A stretch of DNA of 64,000 nucleotides, from NCBI RefSeq assembly GCF_035582795.1, contig NC_134367.1, positions 111,338,062 to 111,402,061 of the forward strand. The letters are read 5' to 3'. Each line of letters opens with the position of its first letter. Position 1 is the stretch's first letter. Below the pieces are notes generated by a model. That model saw only the letters and a program-made list of their open reading frames with translations, was not told the DNA's origin and did not search any database. Made by a program: the position numbers and the translations under genes. Source of the DNA: Mycteria americana (taxonomy: Eukaryota; Chordata; Aves; Ciconiiformes; Ciconiidae). Positions 51,201 through 62,690 of this stretch are shown here, in pieces.

Positions 51201-54200
51201 CTCTCTGATACAAAGTAGTCTGAATGAAGAGTTATTAAGTTTTTTACATCTAATGCTGTGCATTTTAAGCAGCTTTGAATGCTGACAATAGATGTTCTAA
51301 AAAGTGCTGTAGATGTAAGAGTCATAGAGATGTATTTTCACGTAAGTACAGACAAGGATGACAAGCCTGTTACTGACCCCACCCACTGGAGTTAAGACTA
51401 AGCCCTGGCAGAGAGGTGAAGATACCACAGTATGAGACAGGTTGGTTTCTATAATCCTTAAAGACGCAAATAGAACATACATTAATTGCATGAGCACTTC
51501 TCTCCTGTGGCTACACCCTGTCTAGTTTTATGAACCTCTGAACCAACAGCCTTTACCTCTTAGTAGACACTCTTACTTTCAGTTAAAGGTCTCCAGCCTG
51601 ACAGAGAACCAAGCTGTGAGCTTCTGAAGCTGAGGACAGCTTTATGAGCGTTGCCACTGCCTCTGAACTAATTTCCATCTCCAGTGTGCATGACCATGCA
51701 AAATACACAAACGCAGTTGTGTTTATAAACTGTGTTATTATTCAAGGAAAAAAAAGTCGTGATCTAGAAACAGGTCAAAAATAAACAAAAGGTGTAAACT
51801 AGCTTTTTTATAGTGTTCAGAAGTAGTTAGTCACTCAGACTAGCAGAAAGACACAATTGGTCATTTATTTTCTTATTGGCTCTATATTTGACTAGCTCCA
51901 TATGGCCGAAACATTTAAGCTCTCCATGACTCCAAATGTTCTCATTATTCAAATCAAGATAATAATACTTACCTGTTATATAGTGGTTTTCAAACCTGCA
52001 GGAAGAATAAAATACGCAGAAGTACCATTTTTATTGCAGTTCTTTGAGCAGCAGCATACATTGGTTTGTGAAGGCATGGAATCTTCAGAAACACATCACG
52101 GACAAGATACTCTATATAATTTTTCAAGATTGTCCTCTTCCTACAGTCCTTTCAAGGCTTCATTCTATGCAGATGGTATAGTCTGCAAAAAAAGTTGAAC
52201 ACAAATATTCTAAAACTGTACTAATAAAACATTCCTGAGCAAGTCTAAAATATAGATAATGTATATAGCGATGTCTACCGTCCAAAAAAACTGTTGGCAC
52301 TTTTGAGCATAAGACTGTTTCTGGTTGTTTCTAACTTTGTCAGCCTTAACCAGTTAAAAGTCATAATGAATTTTCAAAAGTCATTAATTTTGTTGGGAAA
52401 ACACTAGTAAGACTATGTTTTGTAATCTGGTCTAATACATGGCCTATTTTCTAGGGACAAGACTTCGGTTATCTTCAGAAGGGTACACCCAAAACCAAGC
52501 AGGTTTGCAGCCTCTGAAGAACCTCACTCAGAGCTAGATTGCCAAATATTCCAGTGGCACTGATCGCGCTCTCTCCACTCATCTCTCTGATCTGCTGACC
52601 ACAGTGCATGTCACAGCCCCACCTTGCATTGTTTCCTGATACTTCAGGAGTGACTCATACATCCTTACAACTTTCCCTGAAAGCCGATTTTGTCCTTTTT
52701 CTGTGCCTGGGGAGTATCACAAGCCCACTTACCCAATTTCTAGGGAAGACCTGGAAATGACCTCATAAAGACCTAGGCCAGATCACAGTATCGCAATAAT
52801 TCTTACTGACTTCAGAAAGAGCTGGATTTATCTCCTCAGATCCAATCTACAGTTCACTGAAGTCAACAGAAAATCTCCTGCTGGCGTCAGAGGCTGTTGA
52901 ATACTTTAGCGAACTGAACCTTATTCTCCAAACAGATCTGGAGCAGATGTAAATTACAGAGCAAAAGTTGAAAAATACATGAGTTTTCCAAATTGAAGTT
53001 TACATATTCTCTTGGGCCTGGTGATCAAAACATTTTTTTTTTCTTTTTGCTGTATGATAGAGCCAGTAATGTGCTTGTAGCATGTAAATTATAATTTGTC
53101 TGAGCTGTAATTATGCTTCAATAAGTGTAAACCACAACTAGCCTACACTGCACTGCTTAATCAGCATTCAGCTCTTTGATAAGAGGAGGTATCTCCAACA
53201 GTTGATAAAATTATCCTGTTTATAACCAATAAGCAAGTCCTTACCTTTAGAGCTGCACACTGAGGAAAGTTAATATAGAATAGCCATTGAATAAGGTCAC
53301 GTATTCCAGCACAAAGAGTTACGTATTATCACAAAAAGTACAAAAGAGACACTGTCTTCCAACCCCCGGACACCAAGGTATCTGTGTAATGAAGCTACTT
53401 CGATATTTGGGCCCTTTTATCTTTTTAACCATATGCCTGCTCCACTGGCTTTGATTCAATGGAGAAGTTTCCCTCAAAATAATCTGGAAAGAGGTTAAGA
53501 TTAATGCTGTTGTGAATGGTCCCTCATTGCCATTGCTTTGCTGGAGAATGACATTGTGTAGAGCAACTCTCTCTGCTTCTGAAATACTGACCCACGTTTA
53601 AACAAGAATGTCCTCAGATTTGAAAACCTGGGGAAATTATAGGTAATGAGCTCTTTATTAGCTCCTGCAAATTGGAGCCAAATTAAATGCTATACTACAA
53701 AAAGCAACATGATGCATCTATCTTTGCACCACAGTTATGGTATGGCTTTCTATAGATGATAACTAATAGTTCAGGGAAAACACAACATGTCATAGTAAAA
53801 ACCCAGAACACACTGTAACAGGCTCCTTTAGTCCACAAAAATATGCTAAGACCATTTAGCCCTTAGACACTAAAGGTTATGGCTATTTTTCGTATACTGA
53901 CAGCAAAGACCCACCTGGTATTTGGAGGTTGTTGAAGAGACAGTGCTACTTTCAGTAGTAGGCACTGTGAGGTTTCAAGACTGCAGAATAAGGCTTGGAT
54001 TTTTAAAACTAGGCACAGAGGTTTACCTACAGAGAACAAGGGCCAGGAGAACAACGAGGATTAGCATGTACCCAGCCTGTTCTGTTCTTCTACATCTACA
54101 TATTAAAAAAAAAAAAAAAAGGCAAAAGCCTATCATAAAATTTACTGTTCCGTATTATCAAGGCTTACGTAGTTCAGCTTAGCGATTTGGTAATGACAGG

Positions 54201-55430
54201 GTAACTCTTCTCATATTGAACAAACTGGTACATTCACACAGAAAATGAGCTTTACAGTAAGGCAGACATTTCTGAGCCTATTGATCCTGCTCATCTTTCT
54301 AAAGACTGCCATCATTTGACAGCAGCAATGCAAGAAGTCTATATCTGAGACTTTAAAGTCTTCCCAGGTTTTCACATTGCTCAGATCATGCTCTTACTTT
54401 GAGTCTTTGACAAGTGTATCAGAAGAGTATTAAGAAGCCACACAAAACTGCAAGAAGAATCAAGATAAATGCTGCAAAAGTCTAATTTGGGCTGTACCAG
54501 GAGCAGACCCAAAAAAAAGTCATTTAACTCGGACCCATCTGAGACAGCACCTACCTGATAGCAGGGCACTGTAGACAACAGTTAATACAGAACAAATGAT
54601 ACAACACAAACACAGCTGCACACAGAGACAAAATCACAAAGCTAACCTGCACTTACATTTCAGAACGTGCAAAGGTTTCAAACAGTTTCATTAACTGAGG
54701 TCCACATATACAAAAGTGGCAACGAGTTTTTATTGTACATTGTTCACAACGTCAACACTGGTAAGAGGAAGTTTCAGGTCTTTGGAAATGCTGTTGATTT
54801 CTTGTAAATGCAGGAACAGACTTAGAGGGATGTCATTCTGGTTTCCTCTACTAAAATAACTTGTTTTTCTAGGACACTAATGTATCTTTCAGAAAGATCT
54901 ATGCATATTTTTAACTGGATTAATAAACTCAAAAAAAGCGTCAGAAAATATTTTTGGTGGACCATACCTATCTTTTGTCTTCCGTTTTGGCATTGCTTTT
55001 ATACTTTGGAAAGCCATTTTAAAACCTGCAGCAGGCTTCCCTGTGTTTCCTCCTCGGCAACCTGGCAGGGCTCTGGCACTACCTACCATTTTGTAGGTTC
55101 CCACAAAGCTCTGCTGCTCAGAGACAAAGCACCGAAGACTACATTTTTCTGAACAAGGAAGCATGGATACTGCAGCACCAGAAGCGACTCCCTTCAGAGC
55201 AGTCCTAAGGTAGAGTGATCTAGAGTGTATTTTAGAAAAGAAAAAAAAAAAAAAAAACACAAACCAAACAGCAGCAATATCCTTAAGAAATATTCTATAC
55301 AGATATATGTTCTGTATTTTCTTAAATTAACTGAGGGATTATCAGGATTTATTTTAAACGCTAAATCCTCATGGAGTAGTTCAAAGGGCACCACTGGATG
55401 TGAACAAAACTAATTATAAAGTGTGAATAT
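45240..55430. other. 10-kb intergenic region between SPDYA and EPCAM, no supported gene
   Basis: Only short ORFs (60-125 codons) without domains or splice partners occur. An AT-rich simple stretch lies at about 47,010-47,085. In particular, no PPP1CB exon (GDIHGQY, GDYVDRG, LRGNHE motifs) appears in the translated frames. Two homeobox/forkhead-site-rich blocks at about 53.0-53.25 and 53.5-53.7 kb look like possible conserved non-coding elements. Confidence 0.6.
47010..47085. repeat. AT-rich simple repeat
   Basis: Interspersed TATATA/TTAAATAT units, including near-tandem copies of AAAATATATATT, lie in the intergenic region. No transposon structure is seen. Confidence 0.75.
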
Positions 55431-55439
55431 TTATTACTG

Positions 55440-56870
55440 GCTCTCAGCTTGCTGAGAACGGACTGCGGCAGTGATCCGTGGCCGCTTGCCTGCAGAGGGG
55501 AGAGAAAACACCCCCCGCCTCTCTCCTGAGGGAAAGGGCCCGGCGGCCACAAGGCCAGGGCAGAGACCTCGGGGCCGGTCACCCCCGGGGCTGCCGGCGA
55601 GGGAGGCTTTCCCGCGGCCCCGGCCCTCTGAACGTCACCGGCGGGAGCGAGAAGCCCCGAGCCGGGAGAGAAGCGGGCTTTGCCCCCCCGCCCCAGGCCC
55701 GTGTGTCACCGTGCGGGGCGGCCGCCCCGCCCCGCAAAGCAAACACGCCCGGGAGCTGCCCCCGATGACTAACAGTTTCTCCTCGACGGCGGCAGCAGCC
55801 GCCCCTCGGCTCCCTGACGACGTCTCCCCCTCCTCACGACAGCCCCCTCCCGCCGCCCCTCCAGCGCGGGCGGGGTGGTTTCACAGCCCCTTCACCGGGG
55901 CCGACCACACCTCAGGGCGGCCCTTCCCGCCACCCGCCCCAGGCCGCTGCTCCCCCTCCCCAGCCCTGCGGAAGAGGCTGTATTTGGGCCGGGACGGGAG
56001 CGGGGACCCGCCCTGCCCCATCCAGTTTCGCCCAGGTGCGGGGGGAGGGGGTGGCCGTTTAACTGCGCGCCCGGCTGGCCCGGGAGGAGGAGCTGCCGCC
56101 ACCGCCCTGTGCGCGTCCCAGGTGTAACCGGAGCCGGGAGGGTGCGGCGCAGCCGCCGCCACCACCACCTGTGGAACCTGTCGGGCAGCTCACATCGGTT
56201 CGTCGCCGCGCACGCACTGCTCTGTCTCCTCCGCCCGCGCTTCAGAGGACTTTTCCCCGGCCTCTCCGCGCCCCGCCGCCGGCCCCAGCCATGAAGCCGC
56301 TCTATGGGGCTGCGCTCCTACTGCTGCTCTGCGTCCCCTCTTACCAGCAGAACTGTGAGTGCCCGCACCGCTCTGCCTGCACTGCACTCCCTCCTCCCCT
56401 CCCCCTCGCCCCCCGAACTGGGCTCCCCCGCCCTGTGACCCCGTCCTGCGGCCCCTCTCCCCCTCCGCCGCCCGCGGAGCCGCCCCGGTGGGCGCCCAGG
56501 TCCGCGCGGCGCCACAAAATGGCGCCCCCTCTCCGCTGGGGGCGCGGGGCCGCCCCGCGGGCGGGAAGGTGAGGAGGGGGCAGGAGCTCCCGGCCTCCGC
56601 GTCCCTTTGTCCCCGGCCGCATGGGCCCGGCAGCCCGCGGGAAGGGCCCTCGGGGAGCGCGAGCGTCGCGAAGGACGTTCTCGCCCTTCTCTAGGGAAGG
56701 GCGGGTGGCGAGGTGGGAAGCGGTGGGTGCTCCACGCCCGGCCGGCTTCGTCCGGTGAGGGGCGGCTTTGTCTCTCCTCCCCGCCCGTGGAGCAGCGGGT
56801 GGCGGTGCCCCGGGGTGCCCGGCTACCTGCCCGGGGGCTACCGCGCTTACAGCCGCGCTTCTCTTCCAGC
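55440..56870 (+). promoter_or_regulatory. EPCAM: CpG-island promoter of EPCAM
   Basis: A dense GC/CpG block runs from about 55,440 into intron 1 and encloses the start codon at 56,291. GC boxes are frequent and CACCTG E-boxes appear (56,166-56,171). No TATA box is seen near the likely TSS. The 120-220-codon ORFs across it follow base composition and overlap on both strands. Confidence 0.75.
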
Positions 56871-59800
56871 GTGTATCTGCGAGAAGAACAAGCGTGTCAG
56901 CAACTGCAATAAGGTCAACGATGTCTGCTGGTGCGACTCGCTTGGCTCCGCCGTGACTGTGAACTGCAGCACTTGTGAGTAAAGCACGCGTTTCGGCTGC
57001 CGCTTGGCCTGGGTGTGCTCTCTGGTACGGGGCGGGAAGGAAGAGTGCCAACTAAACTCCTCAAGGGAATATGTGAAAATGACCATTGAGTTCCCGGCAA
57101 GTAATGGTAGTAAGGAAGGAAAGCTTCTTCCTGGTCTTCCAGATCAACTGGCGATGGAAGATAAGCGTTCAGGATTCTTCCTGTGTAACTTATGTGGATG
57201 TGTGTACGCTTATACTGATCCAGGCTCTTCCATCCTCCTTAATATTCGGTCTCTAATGGCAAGGGTTTCTCAAAAGTTAATTATTAGCTTCTTTCTAAGC
57301 ACGTATCATTACTTTCCCTACAAATCCAGAGGTGAAAGAGCCTTGTCTCAGGACCTTACTCTTGGTTCAAGCTCAGCTAAGCTGTAAATGATCCTCTGGC
57401 TGAACTTCTTGCGCATTTGGCTTCAGAAGCTGATGTACCGCAGTTGTGTTGACTTTCTGCACCACCTACGTGTTAGGCACCCGCTCTTCCTTGTAATGGC
57501 TTTAAATCTGGCTGCTTCTGATGTAACCTTGTGTTTTTACAGACTAAGAGCTCTGTTTTGAACGTGCTGCATAATGTGACTTTCTGGTTATTTTTAGTGA
57601 CTTCAAAATGCCTGTTGATGAAGGCAGAAATGACAGGCTCAAAATCAGGTCGTCGTGAGAAACCAAAGGATGCATTTGAAGATACTGATGGCCTCTATGA
57701 TCCCGAGTGTGAAAATACTGGTGTTTTCAAGGCGAAGCAGTGCAATGGAACCACCTGTTGGTGTGTGAACACTGCTGGTGTTAGAAGAACTGACAAACAT
57801 GATGCAGACTTGAAGTGCAGTCATTTAGTCAGAACGACGTAAGTCTTTTAATAGGGTGTGGTGGGACAGGAAGATATTCCTGTATTAGGTTCTGCGTTGT
57901 AGAGGATTTACCTGTATGAATGATGCGCTGGGGATGAATGAAGATGGAGCAATAAACACTTGACTACTGTTTTTTTTTTCCCCCCTTCAGAAATGAGACC
58001 TTGAAGGGTTTTGGGAGGAGGCTTTCTTTGTTTTTCTCTCACTGCTCTGTTTTTTTTCCCCTGGGGTTAGGTTTTTTAGTATGCGTTGTTATATGCGCAT
58101 GCTTTAAGAATATTCATTGTACTTGTCTATTACTTCAGGTGGATCATCATTGAAATGAAACATGCTGAGAGAAATGCTCCTCTGAATGCTGAATCTTTAA
58201 AGAAGTAAGTGGTGATAGTAAGATGTCATGGCAATGTCTGCATGCACTACTAGATATCTAGTGTATTTCTAAACAGTTGTTTAAAAGCATTATCAAACCT
58301 GTGAACTCATTTGCAAGACATCTTAGAAGTGACCTACAGATTCTTCACAGAATTTCTTTAATTTTTATTGGAAATAAATTAACTGCTAATGAGATTCACT
58401 TCATTTAAAATTGATTGCTACTTTATCAAGTTAATATACTGAAGGAAATGGAAGGTAATAAGGTGAAAGTGCCCAAAAAGTAAACTGACAAAGATGGCTG
58501 AGGGCCTGCATAGCAGCAGCAGGAGAAAAAAAAACAGTTTAGCTATTTTTTGGATAAAATAAAATCCTACTTCTCTCTGTCAGAGGTTATATAGCCAGAA
58601 AAATGTGCTTGTAGCTATTAGATTTCTTCCTCCCACTGGAACAAAAGCTGCTACTCTCTAGCTCTTCTGAACTCTCAAAACTTTTCAAATGCTTCTTTCT
58701 AATGCTGCAGTAATGCATATGTTTTATTTTTCAGTAAGTCCATCTTCACTGTTAGGAATTAACAGAGCTGTAGTATAATTTAATTACGAGAGTGTACTGG
58801 GTTTGGTTGGGATGGAGTTAATTTTATGGGTAGCAGTCGGTGTGGTGCTGTGTTTTAGACTGGTGACCAGAAGAGCGTTGATAAGTCACCAATGTTTTAG
58901 CTGTTGCTGAACAGTGCTTACATAGTGTCGAGACCTTCTCAGACTCTCACTCTGCTGTCCCAGTGAGTAGGTTTGCGGTGGTCAAGAGGTTGGGAAGGGG
59001 ACACAGCAGAGATGGCTGACCCGAATTGACCAAAGAGATATTCCATGTTGCATAATGTCATGCTCGGCAATAAATCTGGGGGGAAGTTTTTCCCAAGTAG
59101 CCATTGCTCAGAGATTGGCTGGGCATCAATCTGCTAGTGGTGAGTGATTGCTTTTGCATCACTTGGGGTTTTTTATTTCCCACACTCAACCCTTTCACTT
59201 ATTAGACTGTCTTTATGTTGACCCATGAGGGTTTTTTTCTTGGATTTGCCCTACTGATTCTCTTCCCAATCCTGCTAGGGGGAAGTGAGTGAGAGACTAG
59301 GCGAGGGTTTAGCTGCCAGCTGGGGTCAACTCACCACAGAGGAACTGCAGGAGAAAACACAATTACACTAGTCTTCCTGGCTTCTGAAAATACATGTGTA
59401 AAACGGTACTATTTTTAACAGTTGTGGCTTTAATAACCTTACAGGTTCTTCACGGATACAATTACCAATCGTTACATGCTGGATGGACGCTATATAAGCA
59501 GTGTTGTGGTAAGAGGCACAAAATTTTTAGTAAAGTATCAGAATTTTATTTTGTTGTGAATAACTTTGAAAACTCTTGTTTGACTAATGCAGTACAGCAT
59601 GAGTCTTATTAGCTCTCAAAATTGTGATGCTTATTGAGCAGCTAGCAAATAGCTATATCTAAACTGAAATACTGAGAAATTGCATATTGCTCTCCTCAGT
59701 CTGTAGATTAATTCTTACTTTGTTTCTCTAAAAGAGTGGAATTTGAATCATACTGTAAACAATTAGCTTGAGAGCAAGTACCATAAACTTGATTCAGGAT

Positions 59801-61424
59801 GTGAGTTCACAAGTTGGATCATAATATTTTGCTGTGTATTTGATAGTTGGATTTAAACTAGCCCCTTCTTAATACCATACTGGGTTTTTTTGCAGTATGA
59901 AAAACCTTACATTACTATTGATTTGAAGCAAAATTCCTCAGAGAAATCTTCTGGAGATGTGGATATAGCTGATGTGGCCTACTACTTTGAAAAAGATGTA
60001 AGTGTGTCGTGGATAAAGTCTGCCAAAGACTAGATGGGTATATTGGGATGGGTATATTGCATTGCATTCAGTAGTCTTGACTGTGTACTGGCTAAAGCAA
60101 GATGAATTATTGCAGTGCCTAGATGAATGCCTATTACAATGTGAACTAGCAAGTCTCTTTTTTTCCTATCTGTTCTTAGGTAAAAGGTGACTCCATCTTT
60201 CATAACAACAGACTAAATGTCAGCATTGATAATGAAGTGGTGCATTTGGAGAAGACAGTGGTCTACTATGTTGATGAAATAGCACCGGAGTTTTCCATGA
60301 AGTCTCTGACTCCTGGCCTCATTGCTGTCATTGTAGTAGTAATACTAGCAATAGTTGCTGGAATTGTTGTTCTGGTAAGTTCTAACAAAGCTGTCAAGCA
60401 GAATGGGTAACAGTGTAATTTGGGAAGTAACAAAAGTATTAGGAAAAACTCATTGAGGTAAAGAAAGTACCTGTCTTGCCTCCTGGATTAAAGTAGTTGA
60501 GAGTGACAGACAGCATCTCATGTGCCTCACTTTGGAAGGATGGGGAAGGGACAGCTTCAAGTTTGGAGTTTTAAAGTCACAACCAGATAAAGTTACATGT
60601 AAGTCAAGACTTAAAGAAAACTTCACAATTATTCTGTCCTTCTCTTACAGGTCTTCACACGGAGGAGGAAAGGGAAGTACGTGAAAGCAGAGGTAATTAA
60701 TTTCTGTTTATGGTGTATGTGCGGGGAGGAGGTTGGCCAGAATTCAGAAACTCCTAAGTTTGCTGTAGGTTAAAAGCTTGCTTTGGGTGCTTCAGGTGTG
60801 TTCAAGGAGACAAAGTATTCAAATTCTGTAACTAGGTTTCATTTCTGTATAGTTGACCATGTTTGTTCTGCACTAGTTTCAAAAGCAACTGGTGATCTTC
60901 TGCATTTCCCAGGGGTGGGGGGGCAGTGCTGACAGCAAGTACTAATTTTACATATCTATAGCATGGGCTATACAATCCACAGGAAATACCAATAGTCTTG
61001 TTCTGTCATGAAGACCTTTACTTGAGGTATTTGCATGGAGCTTGCAGTTTCTATTGAAGAGCTAGTTTCCAATGGAATAGTAACAAATGGTACCAGTGCA
61101 TGGTGCTTCACCCCAAATGTAGAGCCTTTTGTAAAGGAATCCAGAGGATGTTGTAGCTAAAAAATAAAGTCTGCTCCCTGCACACACCCCAAAGAGTGCT
61201 GTGGGTTTTTAAAAGAAATAATAAGCTGCAGTGTTACAGTGGTCTTGGCATGTTTGATTCTGTTAGTGTTACATCAGATCCCTTTGCTAATGAAAATCTG
61301 GGTTGTTAAGTCCTATTGACTTCTTGGGTCTCATGTTGAGAAGTAGCACAAATGTTGATTCCCTCTTCCTCCTCCCCTCCAGGTAAAGGAAATGAATGAA
61401 ATGCATAGAGGGCTGAACTCGTAA
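56291..61424 (+). CDS. EPCAM: Epithelial cell adhesion molecule (CD326), complete, 9 coding exons
   Basis: Type I membrane glycoprotein of epithelia that mediates homotypic adhesion. Its cleaved tail signals to the nucleus (family knowledge). Exons: 56291-56354, 56870-56974, 57598-57838, 58139-58204, 59445-59508, 59896-59997, 60180-60374, 60651-60692, 61383-61424. They total 921 nt, or 306 residues (human 314), and all junctions are GT-AG. A signal peptide ([16 protein letters not shown]) is followed by a cysteine-rich N-domain (SCICEKN..., six Cys) and a thyroglobulin type-1 repeat (KCLLMKAEM...[15 protein letters not shown]). The 12 extracellular cysteines match the human number and order. 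Next come [19 protein letters not shown] and YYVDE.APEFSM. A transmembrane segment (about 260-281, [20 protein letters not shown]) and a basic tail ending [13 protein letters not shown] follow. N-glycosylation motifs include NCS, NGT, NSS and NVS. The intact nine-exon structure marks EPCAM rather than the intronless paralogue TACSTD2. The ATG lies in a good context (GCCATGA) and is the first in frame. Confidence 0.97.
58793..59338 (+). mobile_element. Solo LTR of an avian endogenous retrovirus (fossil) in EPCAM intron 4
   Basis: An element of about 546 bp starts TGTACTGGGTTTGG and ends CACCACA, so it has TG...CA ends. Its interior has the character of a widespread bird LTR (GGATGGAGTTAATTTT, CTCAGACTCTCACTCTGC, GGACACAGCAGAGATGGCTGACC, AATAAA within the LTR). 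No internal retroviral region and no second LTR are present, so it is a recombination remnant. No clean target-site duplication is visible (GAGAG before, GAGGA after), which suggests a fairly old insertion. The exact family is uncertain. Confidence 0.8.
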
Positions 61425-61905
61425 TTAAATCAGCTGAAGACAGAGTAAGATTCAAACAAGAAGACAACAGAAACATTGGAGGCATGGATCTTAACTCTTA
61501 AAAAGATTCCTCCTGAAAGGGAGGCAATTGTGCTCACTTAATGATTGTTAAAACTCTAACAGCCAAGACTGGTAACCATGCTACTACTTTTACTATCTGT
61601 TGAGAGTTAAATCTTAAACGCCCCATCTTACTCAAGTCAAACTTAACTATTGCTCCCTGATTTTATTTTTTTATGATGATGAAATGAGTTGACAACTGCT
61701 GTTACTAGGGTTTTGGAGCATACATGCTTAAATGGTTATTCTACCCTTGTAGGAAGTTTATTGAAAACAATGATTTTTGTAGCCATGTTGTAACAAGACT
61801 GTCTCCTGTATAACTGAACGTGATGTTTTTATGGCTGTTTGTACATATTTGAAGTTGCTGTAACTTTTTTATGACTTGAATTAATAAAACTTTGAAACAG
61901 GCTTC
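61425..61905 (+). other. EPCAM: EPCAM 3' untranslated region with poly(A) signal
   Basis: The sequence follows the TAA at 61,422-61,424. An AATAAA at 61,883-61,888 lies after a T-rich stretch, and GT/T-rich sequence follows, giving a UTR of about 480 nt. Further AATAAA hexamers near 62,160 and 62,230 could serve longer forms. Confidence 0.75.
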
Positions 61906-61909
61906 TAGT

Positions 61910-62659
61910 TCTTCTATGTGGAAATGACGATGATCTGCTAAGTTATCGTGCTTACAAACTCAGTGTAATATTTCCTTAAAGCAAGCAACCTCAGTGTAGC
62001 TGAAAATATTCTAAAACTCCAATTAACAAAGTTTGTACTAGCCATCTAATATCTCAATAGCATATTTTTTCTTAAAGCTGTGAAAAGTATGCTTTATCCT
62101 ATTTTCTACTCTTAATGTGCAAAGGAGTAAAATGATAAAATATGGATTGTTTGTATAAAAAAATAAACATGCTGTGAATGTAGCAATTTCAGGAATGCAT
62201 AGACTGCTCTTTCAAATGCTATGTAAGTATAATAAAACAAGTCTCTAATCTAGAACATCTCTGCTGTAGGGTTGGGGGTGGGTAGCCTTGGCATCTGACT
62301 GGATTTGGGGAAGAGCTATTACACCATTACTGTGATTTGCATAGCTACCCATTGCAAAGCTGTTGCACAGTGAGAATCTGTTTCAGCTGTTGCTACTGTT
62401 TACTGTCATGGAGGCTGACCAAACTTGCACAGGCTATCTACCTCCCAGAGCTTTTGGATGAAAGAGCTTGCTTCGGTAGTCAGTAATTATGTCATGTATA
62501 TTGGCTAGCAAGTAAACATGTATAGTCTGTCCAGCATATCTGATTTATAAAGGAAATGCTGTAGCTCCTGTTGCCAGAGAAATGAGATACAAGATAAGGA
62601 ACTGAATGACAAATCTTATTACTAATGTGGTGTTTGTTTTGACACCACCCACCTCCCCC

Positions 62660-62690
<31 letters not shown>

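Noticed and set aside
51902-52198. 98-codon plus-strand ORF in the intergenic region
   Set aside because: Composition and length are expected by chance in AT-rich DNA; no supporting signals.
54889-55260. 123-codon minus-strand ORF starting with a Phe run upstream of EPCAM
   Set aside because: It begins in an A-tract read as Phe, with no domain, no splice sites and no promoter.
55471-56912. Long ORFs across the EPCAM CpG island (up to 236 codons, both strands)
   Set aside because: Overlapping GC-driven frames. Only the 64-nt EPCAM first exon and exon 2 are supported.
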